Positions 24,630 through 34,087 of a DNA stretch of 64,000 bases are shown here, one piece after another; positions within the stretch are counted from its first letter, which is position 1; each line of letters starts with the position of its first letter. The notes under the pieces were generated by a model, which made no database searches, was not told the DNA's origin, and was given only the letters and a program-made list of their open reading frames with translations. The position numbers and the translations under genes are program-made. This stretch comes from 2-02-FULL-55-14 sp964473365 (GTDB lineage: Bacteria > Bacteroidota > Ignavibacteria > UBA10030). The stretch lies in NCBI GenBank assembly GCA_964473365.1, contig CAYYOV010000011.1, positions 25,249 to 89,248 on the forward strand, read 5' to 3'.

Positions 24630-26006
24630 TCAAGCGGATGGGGTGATCTGAAGCTCTTCGATCTTCCGGTAGAGCGATGAGAGGCTCATCCCTAGGGCCT
24701 TGGCCGTCTCATCCTTGTTCTGGTGATGGCGCGTCAGTGCCTGCTGTATGAACATCCGCTCGAAATCTTTGACCGCTTCTTTCAACGGTTGGTCGCCGTA
24801 TGCTACTTGTGCGGCCGGAGAAGGACTGCTCCCCTCCGTCCACATCGATTCGGGCAGATGCTCAGGTCCGATGAAATCTGATTCGCAAAAGATCGTCGCG
24901 CGCTCGACGGCATTCTGGAGCTCACGGACCTCTCCCTTCCATTGGTGCCGAAGCAGAACCCGCATGGCGTCATTCGTAAAGCCGCGGATGGCTTTGCCTG
25001 TCTGCTTGGCGTAGACCTCGAGGAAGAAGGCTGCAAGCAGCGGGATGTCGTCCGGCCGCGACGACAACGGCGGCAGGTTCACTTCGACGACGTTCAACCG
25101 GTAGAACAGGTCCTCGCGGAACTTGCCCGCTTCGACCTCTTTGCGCAGGTCCCGATTGGTCGCCGCGATGATCCGCACGTCGATCTTGATCATGTCGGTC
25201 GTTCCGACCGGCGTGATCTCCTTTTGCTCAAGCGCGCGGAGTAGCTTCACCTGCAGGTTGAGCGGGATCTCGCTAACCTCATCCAGGAAGATCGTGCCTT
25301 CGTGCGCGACCTTGAACATCCCTTCCTTGTCGGTTGTTGCACCCGTGAACGAACCCTTCTTGTGGCCGAAGAGTTCGCTCTCGAACAGCGTATCGACGAT
25401 GGCCCCGCAGTTGATCGGGACAAAGCGCTTGCTCGACCGCGGGCTATTGTAGTGGATCGCGCGCGCGACGAGTTCCTTACCGGTACCGCTCTTGCCAGTG
25501 ATGAGCACGGTCCCCTCGCTCCGTGCCACCTTCTCGATGACGCCGAACACCTTCTTCATGGCCGTGCTCTGGCCGATGATCTGGTCGAAGTCATACGTTC
25601 GCTGGAGCTCCTGCCGAAGCATCGCGTTCTCGAGCGCGAGGGCCCGATAATCGAGCAGTTTGCGGATGCGCAACAACAGGTCATCGAAATTGATCGGCTT
25701 GAGGACGTAGTCCGAAGCTCCCTCGCGAAGCGCGGTGATGGCCGTTTCCACCGACCCGAACGCCGTAATGATGATCACGAAGGTCTCGGGCGATTCCTGC
25801 CGAATGAGCCGGAGGAGTTCGGTCCCCCGCATTTCCGGCATCTCGATGTCCGTGATGACGATATCGAAGGCTCGTTCCCGATGGGCCTCGATGGCAAGCC
25901 GCCCGTTCGAGGCTTCGGCCACGACGAACCCTTCCTTCTGAAGCACGAAAGAGACCGATTCGCGGATGATCTGTTCGTCGTCGACGATGAGGATACGCTG
26001 TGACAT
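24630..26006 (-). CDS. Sigma-54-dependent response regulator (second system)
   Basis: This 458-residue NtrC-family activator has a receiver with Asp53 in IVITDIEMPE, an AAA+ domain with Walker A GKSGTGKE, a sigma-54 contact loop written GSFTGA instead of the common GAFTGA (a tolerated variant), and a C-terminal Fis-type helix-turn-helix. The start is the ATG at 26006 (MSQRILIVDDEQIIRESV), as receivers begin there; a longer reading adds 36 residues with no similarity. The partner kinase gene ends at 26009, two bases upstream of this start, so the pair is co-translated. Confidence 0.95.
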   Translation of the reverse strand: MSQRILIVDDEQIIRESVSFVLQKEGFVVAEASNGRLAIEAHRERAFDIVITDIEMPEMRGTELLRLIRQESPETFVIIITAFGSVETAITALREGASDYVLKPINFDDLLLRIRKLLDYRALALENAMLRQELQRTYDFDQIIGQSTAMKKVFGVIEKVARSEGTVLITGKSGTGKELVARAIHYNSPRSSKRFVPINCGAIVDTLFESELFGHKKGSFTGATTDKEGMFKVAHEGTIFLDEVSEIPLNLQVKLLRALEQKEITPVGTTDMIKIDVRIIAATNRDLRKEVEAGKFREDLFYRLNVVEVNLPPLSSRPDDIPLLAAFFLEVYAKQTGKAIRGFTNDAMRVLLRHQWKGEVRELQNAVERATIFCESDFIGPEHLPESMWTEGSSPSPAAQVAYGDQPLKEAVKDFERMFIQQALTRHHQNKDETAKALGMSLSSLYRKIEELQITPSA

Positions 26007-26008
26007 GT

Positions 26009-27412
26009 TCAGGATTGGCGCGGTAGACGGATGGTGAACAAGCTGCCTTCGCCGGGAATGCTCTCGACGAGGATGTCGCCGTTGAACGACTTGACAATGC
26101 CGTAGCTGACCCACAAACCCAGACCCGTCCCCCTCCCCACCCCTTTGGTGGTGTAGAACGGCTCGAAGATCTTCTCGATCTCGCCCTCGGTGATGCCCTT
26201 GCCCGTGTCGCTGACGGCGACATCAATGACACTGTCGAACGTACGGCTGGACACCGTGATCGTTCCCGGTTTTCCGTCGAGCGCATCGACGGCGTTCATG
26301 AGGACGTTGATGAAGACCTGGACGATCTGGTCGGGGACGATACGGATGGTCGGCAGTTGCGCGTCGAGGTCGAGCGAGAAGGTCACGTCCTTCACCTTCT
26401 TGCCATACTTGACGATGTTGAGCGCGTCGTTCAGGATCTGATTCAGGTCGGTCGGCTTCGATACGTGCGTACTCGGCCGTGAAAAATCCACGAGGTCACG
26501 GATGATCTTGGCGATTCTATTGATCTGGCTGTTGATGAGGCCCAGCTTCTCCGTCGCGAACTGGTCCTGGACGGTCCGCTGGAGCACTTGGACGAGGGAG
26601 GAGATGGCTGTCAGCGGGTTGCCGACCTCGTGTGCAATCCCGGCGGCCAGCGTTCCGATGCTCTCCATCCGTTGCGACCGGACCAGTTGCTGCTCGAGGA
26701 TGATCTGTTCCGTGATGTCCCGGTGCGCACCCAAAAACCCGATGACCTTGCCGGACGGCTCCATGATCGGCGAGATCACCAGCTCGGTAAAGAAGGGCCC
26801 ACCGTCCTTCCGTCGGTTCTCGACGCGGCCGGTCCACAGTTTTCCGCTGCTGATATGCTTCCACACGCCGCCCCAGAATTCCCGCCCGTGCTTGCCGCTG
26901 GACAGCACGCGGGGGTTCTGACCGATGAGCTCTTCGCGTGTGTAGCCGCTCGCCCGTTCGAACGCCGGGTTGACGTAGACCATCTTCCCCGATGCGTCGG
27001 TGATCTGGATCGGGTTGATGGTGTGCTGGATGACGTTCGAAAAGCGGAGAAGGTCCAGCTCTTTTTGCTTGTCGAGGGTGATGTCGCGACCGATCATCAC
27101 CCGCACCTCTCCCTTCGGTCCGTGCAGCGGCTTGATCTCGTACCGCACGTCGATGATACTGCCGTCGCTTCGAACGACCCGCACTTCCTCCGAGGGCACC
27201 ACTTGCGATAGTGTCAACCGATGCAACACCTCATCGCTCTGACCTGCAGCGACCAACCGCTCGATCGTAGCAGTCCGGTCGCCGCGGCGGAGGCCAAAAG
27301 ATTCGCCGGCCTGGCGATTCCAGTCGATAATGCGCCCGCTCTTCTCAATGATGAGAATGATCTCGGGCATGAGATCCATCACCCGACCGTATGTGCCCAG
27401 ATATGCCGGCAT
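26009..27412 (-). CDS. Cytoplasmic PAS-domain sensor histidine kinase
   Basis: About 467 residues with two PAS/PAC domains (DLMPEIILIIEKSGRIIDWN; then HTINPIQITDASGKMVYVNP with GFLGAHRDIT), HisKA with the phospho-His in AAGIAHEVGNPL, and an HATPase domain with N box, DTGKGI and GTGLGLWVSYGIV. There are no membrane helices, so it senses an internal signal through PAS. The start is uncertain: ATG at 27412 fits the family, while in-frame starts up to 27490 exist without a ribosome-binding site. It is followed at once by its sigma-54 response regulator. Confidence 0.92.
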   Translation of the reverse strand: MPAYLGTYGRVMDLMPEIILIIEKSGRIIDWNRQAGESFGLRRGDRTATIERLVAAGQSDEVLHRLTLSQVVPSEEVRVVRSDGSIIDVRYEIKPLHGPKGEVRVMIGRDITLDKQKELDLLRFSNVIQHTINPIQITDASGKMVYVNPAFERASGYTREELIGQNPRVLSSGKHGREFWGGVWKHISSGKLWTGRVENRRKDGGPFFTELVISPIMEPSGKVIGFLGAHRDITEQIILEQQLVRSQRMESIGTLAAGIAHEVGNPLTAISSLVQVLQRTVQDQFATEKLGLINSQINRIAKIIRDLVDFSRPSTHVSKPTDLNQILNDALNIVKYGKKVKDVTFSLDLDAQLPTIRIVPDQIVQVFINVLMNAVDALDGKPGTITVSSRTFDSVIDVAVSDTGKGITEGEIEKIFEPFYTTKGVGRGTGLGLWVSYGIVKSFNGDILVESIPGEGSLFTIRLPRQS

Positions 27413-27589
27413 TGTCATCGAAGATACCGAAACATCGCTGCACGGGCAAGAAAACACGGCGGGACGCGCACGCATGGCCGTAGTCGCCACGCCGCTTGGT
27501 CCGAATGGCCCGTCGTTGCTTCCTCATTATGATGATTCGTCGCTTTGGGTTCGACCGGAACGAAGAGGGGCGAAATCGGCAGGAAACAC

Positions 27590-27630
27590 GAACGCCGGCC
27601 GTCGCTCGCTAGGAGCTAGGACCGGCGTTC
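27590..27630 (-). terminator. Probable terminator after the PDZ protein gene
   Basis: GAACGCCGG pairs with CCGGCGTTC, with a further CTAG...CTAG pairing in the loop. On the minus strand a short GTGTTT follows the stem, so the T-tract is weak. It lies about 50 bases after the PDZ gene stop and 180 before the kinase start. Confidence 0.5.
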
Positions 27631-27678
27631 ATACGGTGCGATGATCTGACTTCTGGGGACTTCACGGTTCAACGATCG

Positions 27679-28769
27679 TCAGATCGTGACGGATCGCGAT
27701 ATCTTCGGAATGGGGATGGGTGCCACCTTTGGTGTCAGTTCGTGGAGACGTTCGAGCTCGCCTCGAAGACGGACAACGGCTTCGCCATCGTCTTCTCCGT
27801 CCCACTGAAAAGCCCCGTCACCCGGCTGCATACGAAAATAGCGGCGCTCGAGACGACCGTGCTGTCCATCGGCGTTCTTGGTGACCTCGATCGTCAGGGT
27901 CTTTCGTCCACCCTTCCTCCATACTTCCAGCTCCAACTTGTCGCCAGGCTCGGCATTCCGCAATTCCCTCGTAATGTCATCGACATTGTCGNNNNNNNNN
28001 NNNNNNNNNNNNNNNNNNNNNNNNNNNNNNNNNNNNNNNNNNNNNNNNNNNNNNNNNNNNNNNNNNNNNNNNNNNNNNNNNNNNNNNNNNNCTTGTCGCC
28101 AGGCTCGGCATTCCGCAATTCCCTCGTAATGTCATCGACATTGTCGACGGACCGCTTGCCGATACGGATAATGACGTCGCCTGCCATCAATCCGGCCTTG
28201 GCGCCTGCCAGGTCTTTCTCCACTTCTTCCACCAACACGCCTTCACCGTTCGGAGCACCGAAGTACTCGGCCAACTGCGGGTTCAACGTCTTCACCGTTG
28301 CTCCCAACACGCCCCCACCCATGAAGATCTCGAGATGCGGCATGGAGGGCATGGCAAAGGCGAGGTTCATCCGGTCCCGGCGAGCTTCGTTCCCGATTAC
28401 GACGGAAACCGTCTTCTTCGCGCCGTCGCGATAGTAGACGACCTCCGAGCGCGTGCCGGGGGCGGTACGCGAAACGAATCGCGACAGATCATCGGGCTCG
28501 TACACAGCCTTGCCGGCGAAGGTCACGATGACGTCGCCACGTTTCAACCCCGCCGAATCCGCAGGACTGTCATCGACGACGTCTGCGACATATGCCCCCT
28601 CGTCGGACGGGAGTTTTTCGCGTTTCTGGATACGCTCAGTGACGCTCTGGATCGAGACGCCGAGCCATCCTTTCTTCTGCTTCGGCTTCTGATCTTCGTC
28701 AGCCCGGGCCAGCCCGGCCGGGACGAGGATCAGGGCCGCCATCAGCAGCAATGCGTAACGATGTATCAT
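27679..28769 (-). CDS. Periplasmic double-PDZ protein, split by an artificial assembly gap
   Basis: The start is the ATG at 28769, with AGGAGG upstream and a clear signal peptide (ALLLMAALILVPAGLARA). Two PDZ domains follow (GWLGVSIQSVTERI...DSPADSAGLKRGDVIVTFAG; VLGATVKTLNPQLAEYFG...KAGLMAGDVIIRIGKRSVD). No protease domain is present, so it is not a DegP-type enzyme. The 100-N run falls inside the second PDZ. The same 55 bases flank it on both sides, and removing one copy plus the Ns (155 bases) restores one frame that ends at 27679. The intact protein would be about 311 residues. An envelope-stress scaffold role is inferred. Confidence 0.8.
27937..28146. other. Assembly gap with duplicated 55-base flanks (artefact)
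   Basis: Bases 27937-27991 and 28092-28146 are identical and surround 100 Ns. Two contigs that overlap by exactly 55 bases were joined with a placeholder gap. The second gap near 60.5 kb has the same 55-base overlap. The true sequence is expected to lack one copy and the Ns. Confidence 0.95.
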
Positions 28770-28844
28770 GCAGACCTCCTGTGATTGTATGAACTCCGAG
28801 CCGCCCAGGCCGTGTGGGCGGGTGCCCAAGAGCGGACACTCGTT

Positions 28845-28874
28845 GATAGACGGTCCCCTTGCGGCGAAGGTTCC
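28845..28874 (-). promoter_or_regulatory. Possible ECF (sigma-E-like) promoter of the PDZ gene
   Basis: On the minus strand GGAACC is followed after 17 bases by GTCTAT, resembling the sigma-E pattern GGAACTT...TCTGA. It would start transcription about 70 bases before the PDZ gene ATG. The pattern is loose; the envelope-type gene makes it plausible. Confidence 0.3.
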
Positions 28875-28938
28875 CTGACCTCAGCACCTTGAGTCTTCCT
28901 CGAATTTTGACGTAGTTTTGAGACCGATCAGCGTCCCC

Positions 28939-30114
28939 ATGGACGACGCCTCCTTCTTCCCCCACGATCTTCCAGACCGTTTCGCCGCCCGGTTCGGGCG
29001 CCCGCCAGAGGTGATCGCCTCCGCGCCGGGGCGAGTGAACCTTATCGGGGAGCACACGGACTACAATGAGGGATTTGTCCTTCCCGTCGCCATCGACCGA
29101 CGCACGTGGGTGGCCCTTGCGGTCCGGGATGACGGCAAACTCCATTTTCGTTCTGACACGATTGGTGAGGATGTCGAGATCGACCTTGACGCGGCTGCGA
29201 CCCATCGCCGTCGCGGCTGGTCATCGTATCCCGCCGGGATCATCGCCTTGCTTGCCTCCACCGGCGTACCGGTTGGAGGCATGGACGTACACATTACGAG
29301 CACCGTACCTTTCGGATCGGGGCTGAGTTCCTCGGCAGCCCTCGAGGTTTCGATGGCCGTCGGGGTCCTCGCACTTGCCGGCCGATCGATGCCGTCGCGC
29401 GAGCTCGCCCGGTTGTGTCAGCGAGCGGAATGGGACTGGGCGGGCGTGCAATGTGGCATCATGGACCAGACGATCTCCATATCGGGCCAATCGCGCGCAG
29501 CACTTCTGATCGATTGCCGGACGCTTGCGACGGAGGCCGTGCCCCTCGATCCGACCCTGCAGCTCGTCGTGTGCGATACTGGTGTTCCCCGCACGTTGGC
29601 CGGATCGGCCTACAACACTCGCCGAGAAGAATGTGGTGAGGCCGTCTCGATCATCAGCCGTCACACCTCGGGCGTGTCATCCCTGCGAGATGTGACCGAA
29701 GGACACCTCGAGACGTACGGGAGCCATCTCAGCGACACGTCACTCCGGCGCGTCCGGCATGTCGTGACAGAGAATGCGCGAGTGCATCGCGCCGTCGACG
29801 CTCTGTGGCTTCGAGACCATCGGACCCTCGGATCCCTGCTGAACGATTCACACGCGAGTCTTCGTGACGACTACAATGTGAGCTGTCCTGAGCTCGACGT
29901 GATTGTCGAGATCTGTCAGTCGGTGCCGGGGGTCTGCGGAGCCCGGATGACGGGGGCAGGATTTGGCGGATGCGCCCTGGCGCTCGCAAGCCCTGATGCG
30001 GTCGGTCCGCTCACGTCCGCGGTCATGACCCAGTATCCACGTCGGACAGGCGGCTCAGCGACCGTCGTGCCGTGCTCTGTTGGAGACGGTGCACGCGCTC
30101 TCCGCGTCGGCTGA
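28939..30114 (+). CDS. galK: Galactokinase
   Basis: This 391-residue GHMP kinase phosphorylates galactose to galactose-1-phosphate. The galactokinase signature GRVNLIGEHTDYNEGFVLP is present, as are the ATP-binding GSGLSSSAALEV and the third GHMP motif GARMTGAGFGGCAL. The ATG at 28939 was chosen over a TTG seven codons upstream, as neither has a good ribosome-binding site. Two bases separate its stop from the next gene, so galactokinase is translationally coupled to the transporter fusion. It opens a plus-strand sugar cluster. No galT or galE lies in the window. Confidence 0.96.
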   Translation: MDDASFFPHDLPDRFAARFGRPPEVIASAPGRVNLIGEHTDYNEGFVLPVAIDRRTWVALAVRDDGKLHFRSDTIGEDVEIDLDAAATHRRRGWSSYPAGIIALLASTGVPVGGMDVHITSTVPFGSGLSSSAALEVSMAVGVLALAGRSMPSRELARLCQRAEWDWAGVQCGIMDQTISISGQSRAALLIDCRTLATEAVPLDPTLQLVVCDTGVPRTLAGSAYNTRREECGEAVSIISRHTSGVSSLRDVTEGHLETYGSHLSDTSLRRVRHVVTENARVHRAVDALWLRDHRTLGSLLNDSHASLRDDYNVSCPELDVIVEICQSVPGVCGARMTGAGFGGCALALASPDAVGPLTSAVMTQYPRRTGGSATVVPCSVGDGARALRVG

Positions 30115-30116
30115 CG

Positions 30117-32405
30117 ATGATCACGCCACCGACCTCCGTGAAACGCCACGCCTCCTACCTGTTCGCGCTTGTCGTGGCGGTGACATCCCTCCGGGCCCAG
30201 CCCGTGACGCTACGGATCGTCGACTGGGCCACCCCGGAGGAGATGGCGCTCGACCGCGAGGCCATCGCGCTGTTCGAGCAGGAACATCCGGAGATCCGCG
30301 TCCTCTACGAGCCGAATCCGGGTCGGCAGTACGAAGAGAAGATCCTTACCGCCCTTGCCGCTGGCGCACCGCCCGATGTCTTTCTCCTCGATTCAAAGCT
30401 CATCCCCACCTTCACGAACAAACGGGTCCTCCTCGACCTGATGCCTTACCTTGCCCCTCTCGGCATCGACACGACCCAGTGGTATCCGAACGTTCTGGCC
30501 ATTGGCCGACGTGGCGACGGATTGTTCGCTCTCCCGAAAGGCTTCACGCCGCTCATGGTCTACTACAACCGCTCCCTCTTCCGGTCAGCGGGGATCGCAG
30601 AGCCGGAGGCATCGTGGACGTGGGAAGACTACCGTCGCATCGCACGAACGCTCACGCGCGACCTGGATGGTGATGGAACATCGGATCAATTCGGCGCCAG
30701 CTTCACCAACTACTACTACTCCTGGATCGTCTGGGTCTGGAGCGCGGGCGGTGATGTCGTAACGGACGATGGACGACGCGCAACGGGAGCGCTCACGTCG
30801 CCAGCCACGGAGGAGGCGATCAGATTTCTGACGGACCTGCGCCTGCACGACCAGGTCGCCCCTGACGTCGGGAGTTGGGTACAATCGGAGCGGACCGGGA
30901 CGAACGCTCAACTGTTCGCCAATGGCCGGATCGCCATGAGCCTCGAAGGCCATTGGCGCATGCCGGTCTATGCGCGCCTCGTGCGCGAGGGCCGGCTGGA
31001 CCTTGGCGTCGCGCCGTTGCCGCGACATCCGAGCGGGCGCAAGGTCAACGTGATGTATCAGAGCGGGTGGTGCGTTCCGGTCGGAACCCCGCATCCTCGC
31101 GAAGCCGCGCTTCTTGCCGCATTCATGGCGGGGGAAGAGGCGGCTCGGATCCGTTCGTCACAGTCTCTCGAGATCCCTGCCGTCCGAAGTGTGGCGGAGG
31201 AACTGGTTGCCGACGACCCGAACGGATGGGAGCGGGCGTTCGTGAATGAGGTGCCCTTCTGCCGCCAACCGTGGGGCTCGGTCATCGAGAGATTCAGCGA
31301 GATCGAATGGACGCTTCAGGACGCCGTCGACGACATTCTACTCAACCGGGTCCCGGTGAGCGAGGCGCTGGCGCGGGCCGCCACGAAGGTCGACCGGGAG
31401 TTGGAGGAGATCCGGTCCAACGAGGCGTTCACGTTCGCCCCGATCAGTGAACATTCGGAGATCCTGCGGACGCTGGCAGGTGTTTCGATCGCCATCGCCG
31501 GCCTCATGGCTTTGCTCTATAGAAGAGCGAGGAAGAAGGACCGGCCGGCCGCGCTCCGGTCGATCGGCTTTCTGGCGCCGTCGCTCATCCACCTGTGCGT
31601 CTTTCTTGCGACGCCGATGGTCTTCTCGGCCTATCTAAGCCTCCACCGATGGGACCTGGTCGTCCCCGACACGCCGTTTGTGGGGTTGGACAACTTCGCC
31701 GGCCTGCTTCACGACGAGGGGTTCCGGAACGCCATGGTGAACACCGTGCTGTTCTCGCTGAACGTTCCGGTCGGCCTGGCGCTCGCGTTGGGGACGGCCC
31801 TCCTGCTCCATCGCCGGTTCCGTGGTGTGGCGATCCTGCGGGCGATCTATTTCCTGCCGAGCGTGACGTCGTTCGTGGCGATCGCCCTCGTCTGGATGTG
31901 GATCTATCATCCGACCTTCGGCGTGGCGAACTACATCCTGTCGCTCATAGGTCTGCCCCCGGTCTCGTGGCTGAACTCCACCCAGACCGCAATGCTCAGC
32001 GTCGTGATCTTCACCATCTGGCTGGGCATCGGATATCAGATGATCGTGTTCCTCGCGGGATTGCAGGGCATTCCGGAGGAGTACTACGAGGCCGCACGGA
32101 TCGACGGGGCGGGCGCGTGGCATCGATTCCGGAACGTGACGTTTCCCCTGCTGATGCCCACGACCTTCTTTCTGCTGACCACATCGCTCATCGCTTCATT
32201 CCAGGCGTTCACATCGATCTATGTGATGACGGCGGGTGGACCAGTGGGCAGTACCGATGTGATCGTGTACCACATCTATATGGCGGCATGGGAGCAGTTG
32301 CGTATGGGCTACGCCTCGGCCATGGCGTGGGTGTTGTTCGTCCTGATCCTTGCGGCAACGTGGGTGCAGTTCCGACTGGTGGGAAGGGGTGTGGAGTACT
32401 CGTAG
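30117..32405 (+). CDS. Fused sugar-binding protein and MalF-type ABC permease
   Basis: This 762-residue protein joins two normally separate parts of a CUT1-type sugar ABC importer. Residues 1-27 are a signal peptide or anchor (LFALVVAVTSLRAQ). About 28-430 is a solute-binding protein (VTLRIVDWATPEEMALD; FALPKGFTPLMVYYNRSLF). A helix near 450-465 (GVSIAIAGLMALLY) with positive RRARKKDR after it would return the chain to the cytoplasm. The rest is a six-helix permease with the EAA loop EYYEAARIDGAGAWHRF. The layout works topologically: binding domain outside, permease in the membrane. The MalG-type partner is at 34206; no ATPase is encoded in the window. Confidence 0.92.
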   Translation: MITPPTSVKRHASYLFALVVAVTSLRAQPVTLRIVDWATPEEMALDREAIALFEQEHPEIRVLYEPNPGRQYEEKILTALAAGAPPDVFLLDSKLIPTFTNKRVLLDLMPYLAPLGIDTTQWYPNVLAIGRRGDGLFALPKGFTPLMVYYNRSLFRSAGIAEPEASWTWEDYRRIARTLTRDLDGDGTSDQFGASFTNYYYSWIVWVWSAGGDVVTDDGRRATGALTSPATEEAIRFLTDLRLHDQVAPDVGSWVQSERTGTNAQLFANGRIAMSLEGHWRMPVYARLVREGRLDLGVAPLPRHPSGRKVNVMYQSGWCVPVGTPHPREAALLAAFMAGEEAARIRSSQSLEIPAVRSVAEELVADDPNGWERAFVNEVPFCRQPWGSVIERFSEIEWTLQDAVDDILLNRVPVSEALARAATKVDRELEEIRSNEAFTFAPISEHSEILRTLAGVSIAIAGLMALLYRRARKKDRPAALRSIGFLAPSLIHLCVFLATPMVFSAYLSLHRWDLVVPDTPFVGLDNFAGLLHDEGFRNAMVNTVLFSLNVPVGLALALGTALLLHRRFRGVAILRAIYFLPSVTSFVAIALVWMWIYHPTFGVANYILSLIGLPPVSWLNSTQTAMLSVVIFTIWLGIGYQMIVFLAGLQGIPEEYYEAARIDGAGAWHRFRNVTFPLLMPTTFFLLTTSLIASFQAFTSIYVMTAGGPVGSTDVIVYHIYMAAWEQLRMGYASAMAWVLFVLILAATWVQFRLVGRGVEYS

Positions 32406-32411
32406 CGAAAA

Positions 32412-32459
32412 GCGTTGCACAGAGACACACCAAGGTCACACAGAGGCCCACTGAGGACG
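32412..32459. repeat. Left inverted repeat flanking the GxxExxY gene
   Basis: Read in reverse complement it contains CTCAGTGGGCCTCTGTGTG and ends CTCTGTGCAACG. It begins a few bases after the transporter stop. Matching sequence in the opposite orientation follows the GxxExxY gene, and GTTGCACAGAG recurs after the phosphofructokinase stop. Confidence 0.75.
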
Positions 32460-32526
32460 ATTGGTTGCGGCGTGGGACTTTGAGCGAACTTTGCTAATTT
32501 GCGAACGTCACTCATGGAGGGGGGAG

Positions 32527-32904
32527 ATGGCAACGCAACGAGATCCGCTGACGCATGCTGTTATTGGATGCGCCATCGAGGTACATCGCGTTCTCGGACC
32601 TGGACTTCTGGAATCTGCCTACGAGGCTTGCCTGGTCCATGAACTCGTTCAACAGGGACTGATCGTCGACCGACAGGTTGCTGTGCCGGTGCACTTCAAA
32701 GAGATCGTCCTCGCGTGCGGCTTTCGCTTGGACGTCCTCGCAAACGGAGCATTGATCGTCGAAGTGAAAGCCGTCGAGGCGCTCCTACCTGTTCATACGG
32801 CACAATTGCTCAGATACCTCCGATTCGCGAAGAAGCGTGTCGGACTTCTTCTAAACTTTAACGTCCCTTCCCTTCGGCATGGAATTAGGCGATATGTCCT
32901 CTAA
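32527..32904 (+). CDS. GxxExxY family protein
   Basis: This 125-residue protein has the family signature GPGLLESAYEACL (GxxExxY), followed by FKEIVLACGFRLDVL, LIVEVKAVEAL and a C-terminal LRYLRFAKKRVGLLLNFN. The fold resembles PD-(D/E)xK nucleases (IVEVKA), but function is unknown. The ATG at 32527 follows GGAGGGGGGAG. It interrupts an ABC transporter/sugar operon, lying between the SBP-permease fusion and phosphofructokinase, and is bracketed by inverted short repeats, as expected if the whole 540-base block was inserted. Confidence 0.92.
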   Translation: MATQRDPLTHAVIGCAIEVHRVLGPGLLESAYEACLVHELVQQGLIVDRQVAVPVHFKEIVLACGFRLDVLANGALIVEVKAVEALLPVHTAQLLRYLRFAKKRVGLLLNFNVPSLRHGIRRYVL

Positions 32905-32945
32905 CTCAGTGGGGTTCTGTGCAAACTCAGTGGGACTCTGTCTCG
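32903..32945. repeat. Right inverted repeat flanking the GxxExxY gene (two tandem units)
   Basis: Two 21-base units read AACTCAGTGGGGTTCTGTGCA and AACTCAGTGGGACTCTGTCTC minus one base differences, sharing CTCAGTGGG-N2-TCTGT. They overlap the gene's TAA stop. They are inverted relative to the repeat upstream of the gene. Confidence 0.75.
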
Positions 32946-32976
32946 CGTTTCTTATCCTTTGAACTGGAGCAAAGCC

Positions 32977-34080
32977 GTGTCAGACATCAAGAAGATCGCC
33001 CTGAGCACCGGCGGAGGTGATGCGCCGGGGTTGAACGCCGTCATCCGTGCCTCTGTGATCGCCGCCGTGAACCGGGGATGGGAGGTCGTCGGCATCCGCG
33101 ACGGATACAACGGCATCCTCATGCCTGACAACTATCCCCACGGCGGAGTGTTCCCCCTCACCCGCCGCGAGGTCAAGGGGATCACGCACCTTGGCGGCAC
33201 GATCCTCGGGACAACGAACAAAGGGAATCCACTCAAGTTCCCCATACCGCAACCCGACGGTTCGTTCAAAGAGACCGACCGGACGGGCGAGGTGGTGGAC
33301 GGTCTGCGGAGCCACGGCATCGACGCCCTCATCAGCATCGGGGGAGACGGATCGCTGACCATCGCCAACGCCATCGCGCAAAAGGGGATGCGGGTCGTGG
33401 GTGTGCCGAAGACGATCGACAATGACCTTGACCAGACCGTCATCACGTTCGGCTTTGACACGGCCGTGTCGTTCGCGACCGAGTGTATCGACCGTCTCCA
33501 TTCGACGGCGGAGTCGCATCGGCGCGTGATGGTCGTTGAAGTGATGGGTCGCTACGCCGGCTGGATCGCCTTGAATGCAGGCATCTCGGGAACGGCAGAT
33601 GCCATCCTGATCCCGGAGATCCCATATGACATCGAAAAGGTCGCCGAGAAGATCCGGGCGCGCGAAAAGAGCGGGTCGACCTTCGCGATCGTCGTCGTAG
33701 CGGAAGGTGCGGTCCCCAAGGGAGGGACCAGGGCCGTCATCGGCACAGAAGTGGGGCGCCAGGAACGGCTTGGCGGCGCCGGAGAACGGGTGGCAAAAGA
33801 ACTTCAGGCAGCCACCGGCAAGGAGAGCCGCTGTGTTGTGCTCGGCCACTTGCTGCGCGGAGGCACACCGACGACCTTTGATCGACTCGTCTCACTGCGG
33901 TTCGGCGCTGCGGCCGTGCGGGCGCTCGAGCAAGGGAAGTCGGGCGTGATGGTCGCCCTCGACCCTCCCACGGTCAAGTATGTGCCGTTGGCGGATGCCA
34001 CGCACCGCATGAAGGTGGTCCCACTGGATTGCGATACGATCCTGACGGGAAGAGACCTCGGGGTAAGCTTCGGGGACTGA
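32977..34080 (+). CDS. pfkA: 6-phosphofructokinase, group III type
   Basis: This 367-residue enzyme phosphorylates fructose-6-phosphate. The start GTG at 32977 has GGAG eight bases before it; a TTG six codons upstream has no support. The nucleotide loop STGGGDAPGLNAVIR, ISIGGDGSL, VPKTIDNDLDQT and VEVMGRYAGWIAL are visible. GGDG (Gly at the selectivity site) indicates ATP use, while the Lys in PKTIDND is common in group III enzymes, so ATP is likely but pyrophosphate is not excluded. It lies between the two permease genes of one transporter, an odd place for a core glycolytic gene, and supports a sugar-utilisation role for the cluster. Confidence 0.93.
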   Translation: MSDIKKIALSTGGGDAPGLNAVIRASVIAAVNRGWEVVGIRDGYNGILMPDNYPHGGVFPLTRREVKGITHLGGTILGTTNKGNPLKFPIPQPDGSFKETDRTGEVVDGLRSHGIDALISIGGDGSLTIANAIAQKGMRVVGVPKTIDNDLDQTVITFGFDTAVSFATECIDRLHSTAESHRRVMVVEVMGRYAGWIALNAGISGTADAILIPEIPYDIEKVAEKIRAREKSGSTFAIVVVAEGAVPKGGTRAVIGTEVGRQERLGGAGERVAKELQAATGKESRCVVLGHLLRGGTPTTFDRLVSLRFGAAAVRALEQGKSGVMVALDPPTVKYVPLADATHRMKVVPLDCDTILTGRDLGVSFGD

Positions 34081-34087
34081 TAGAAAA

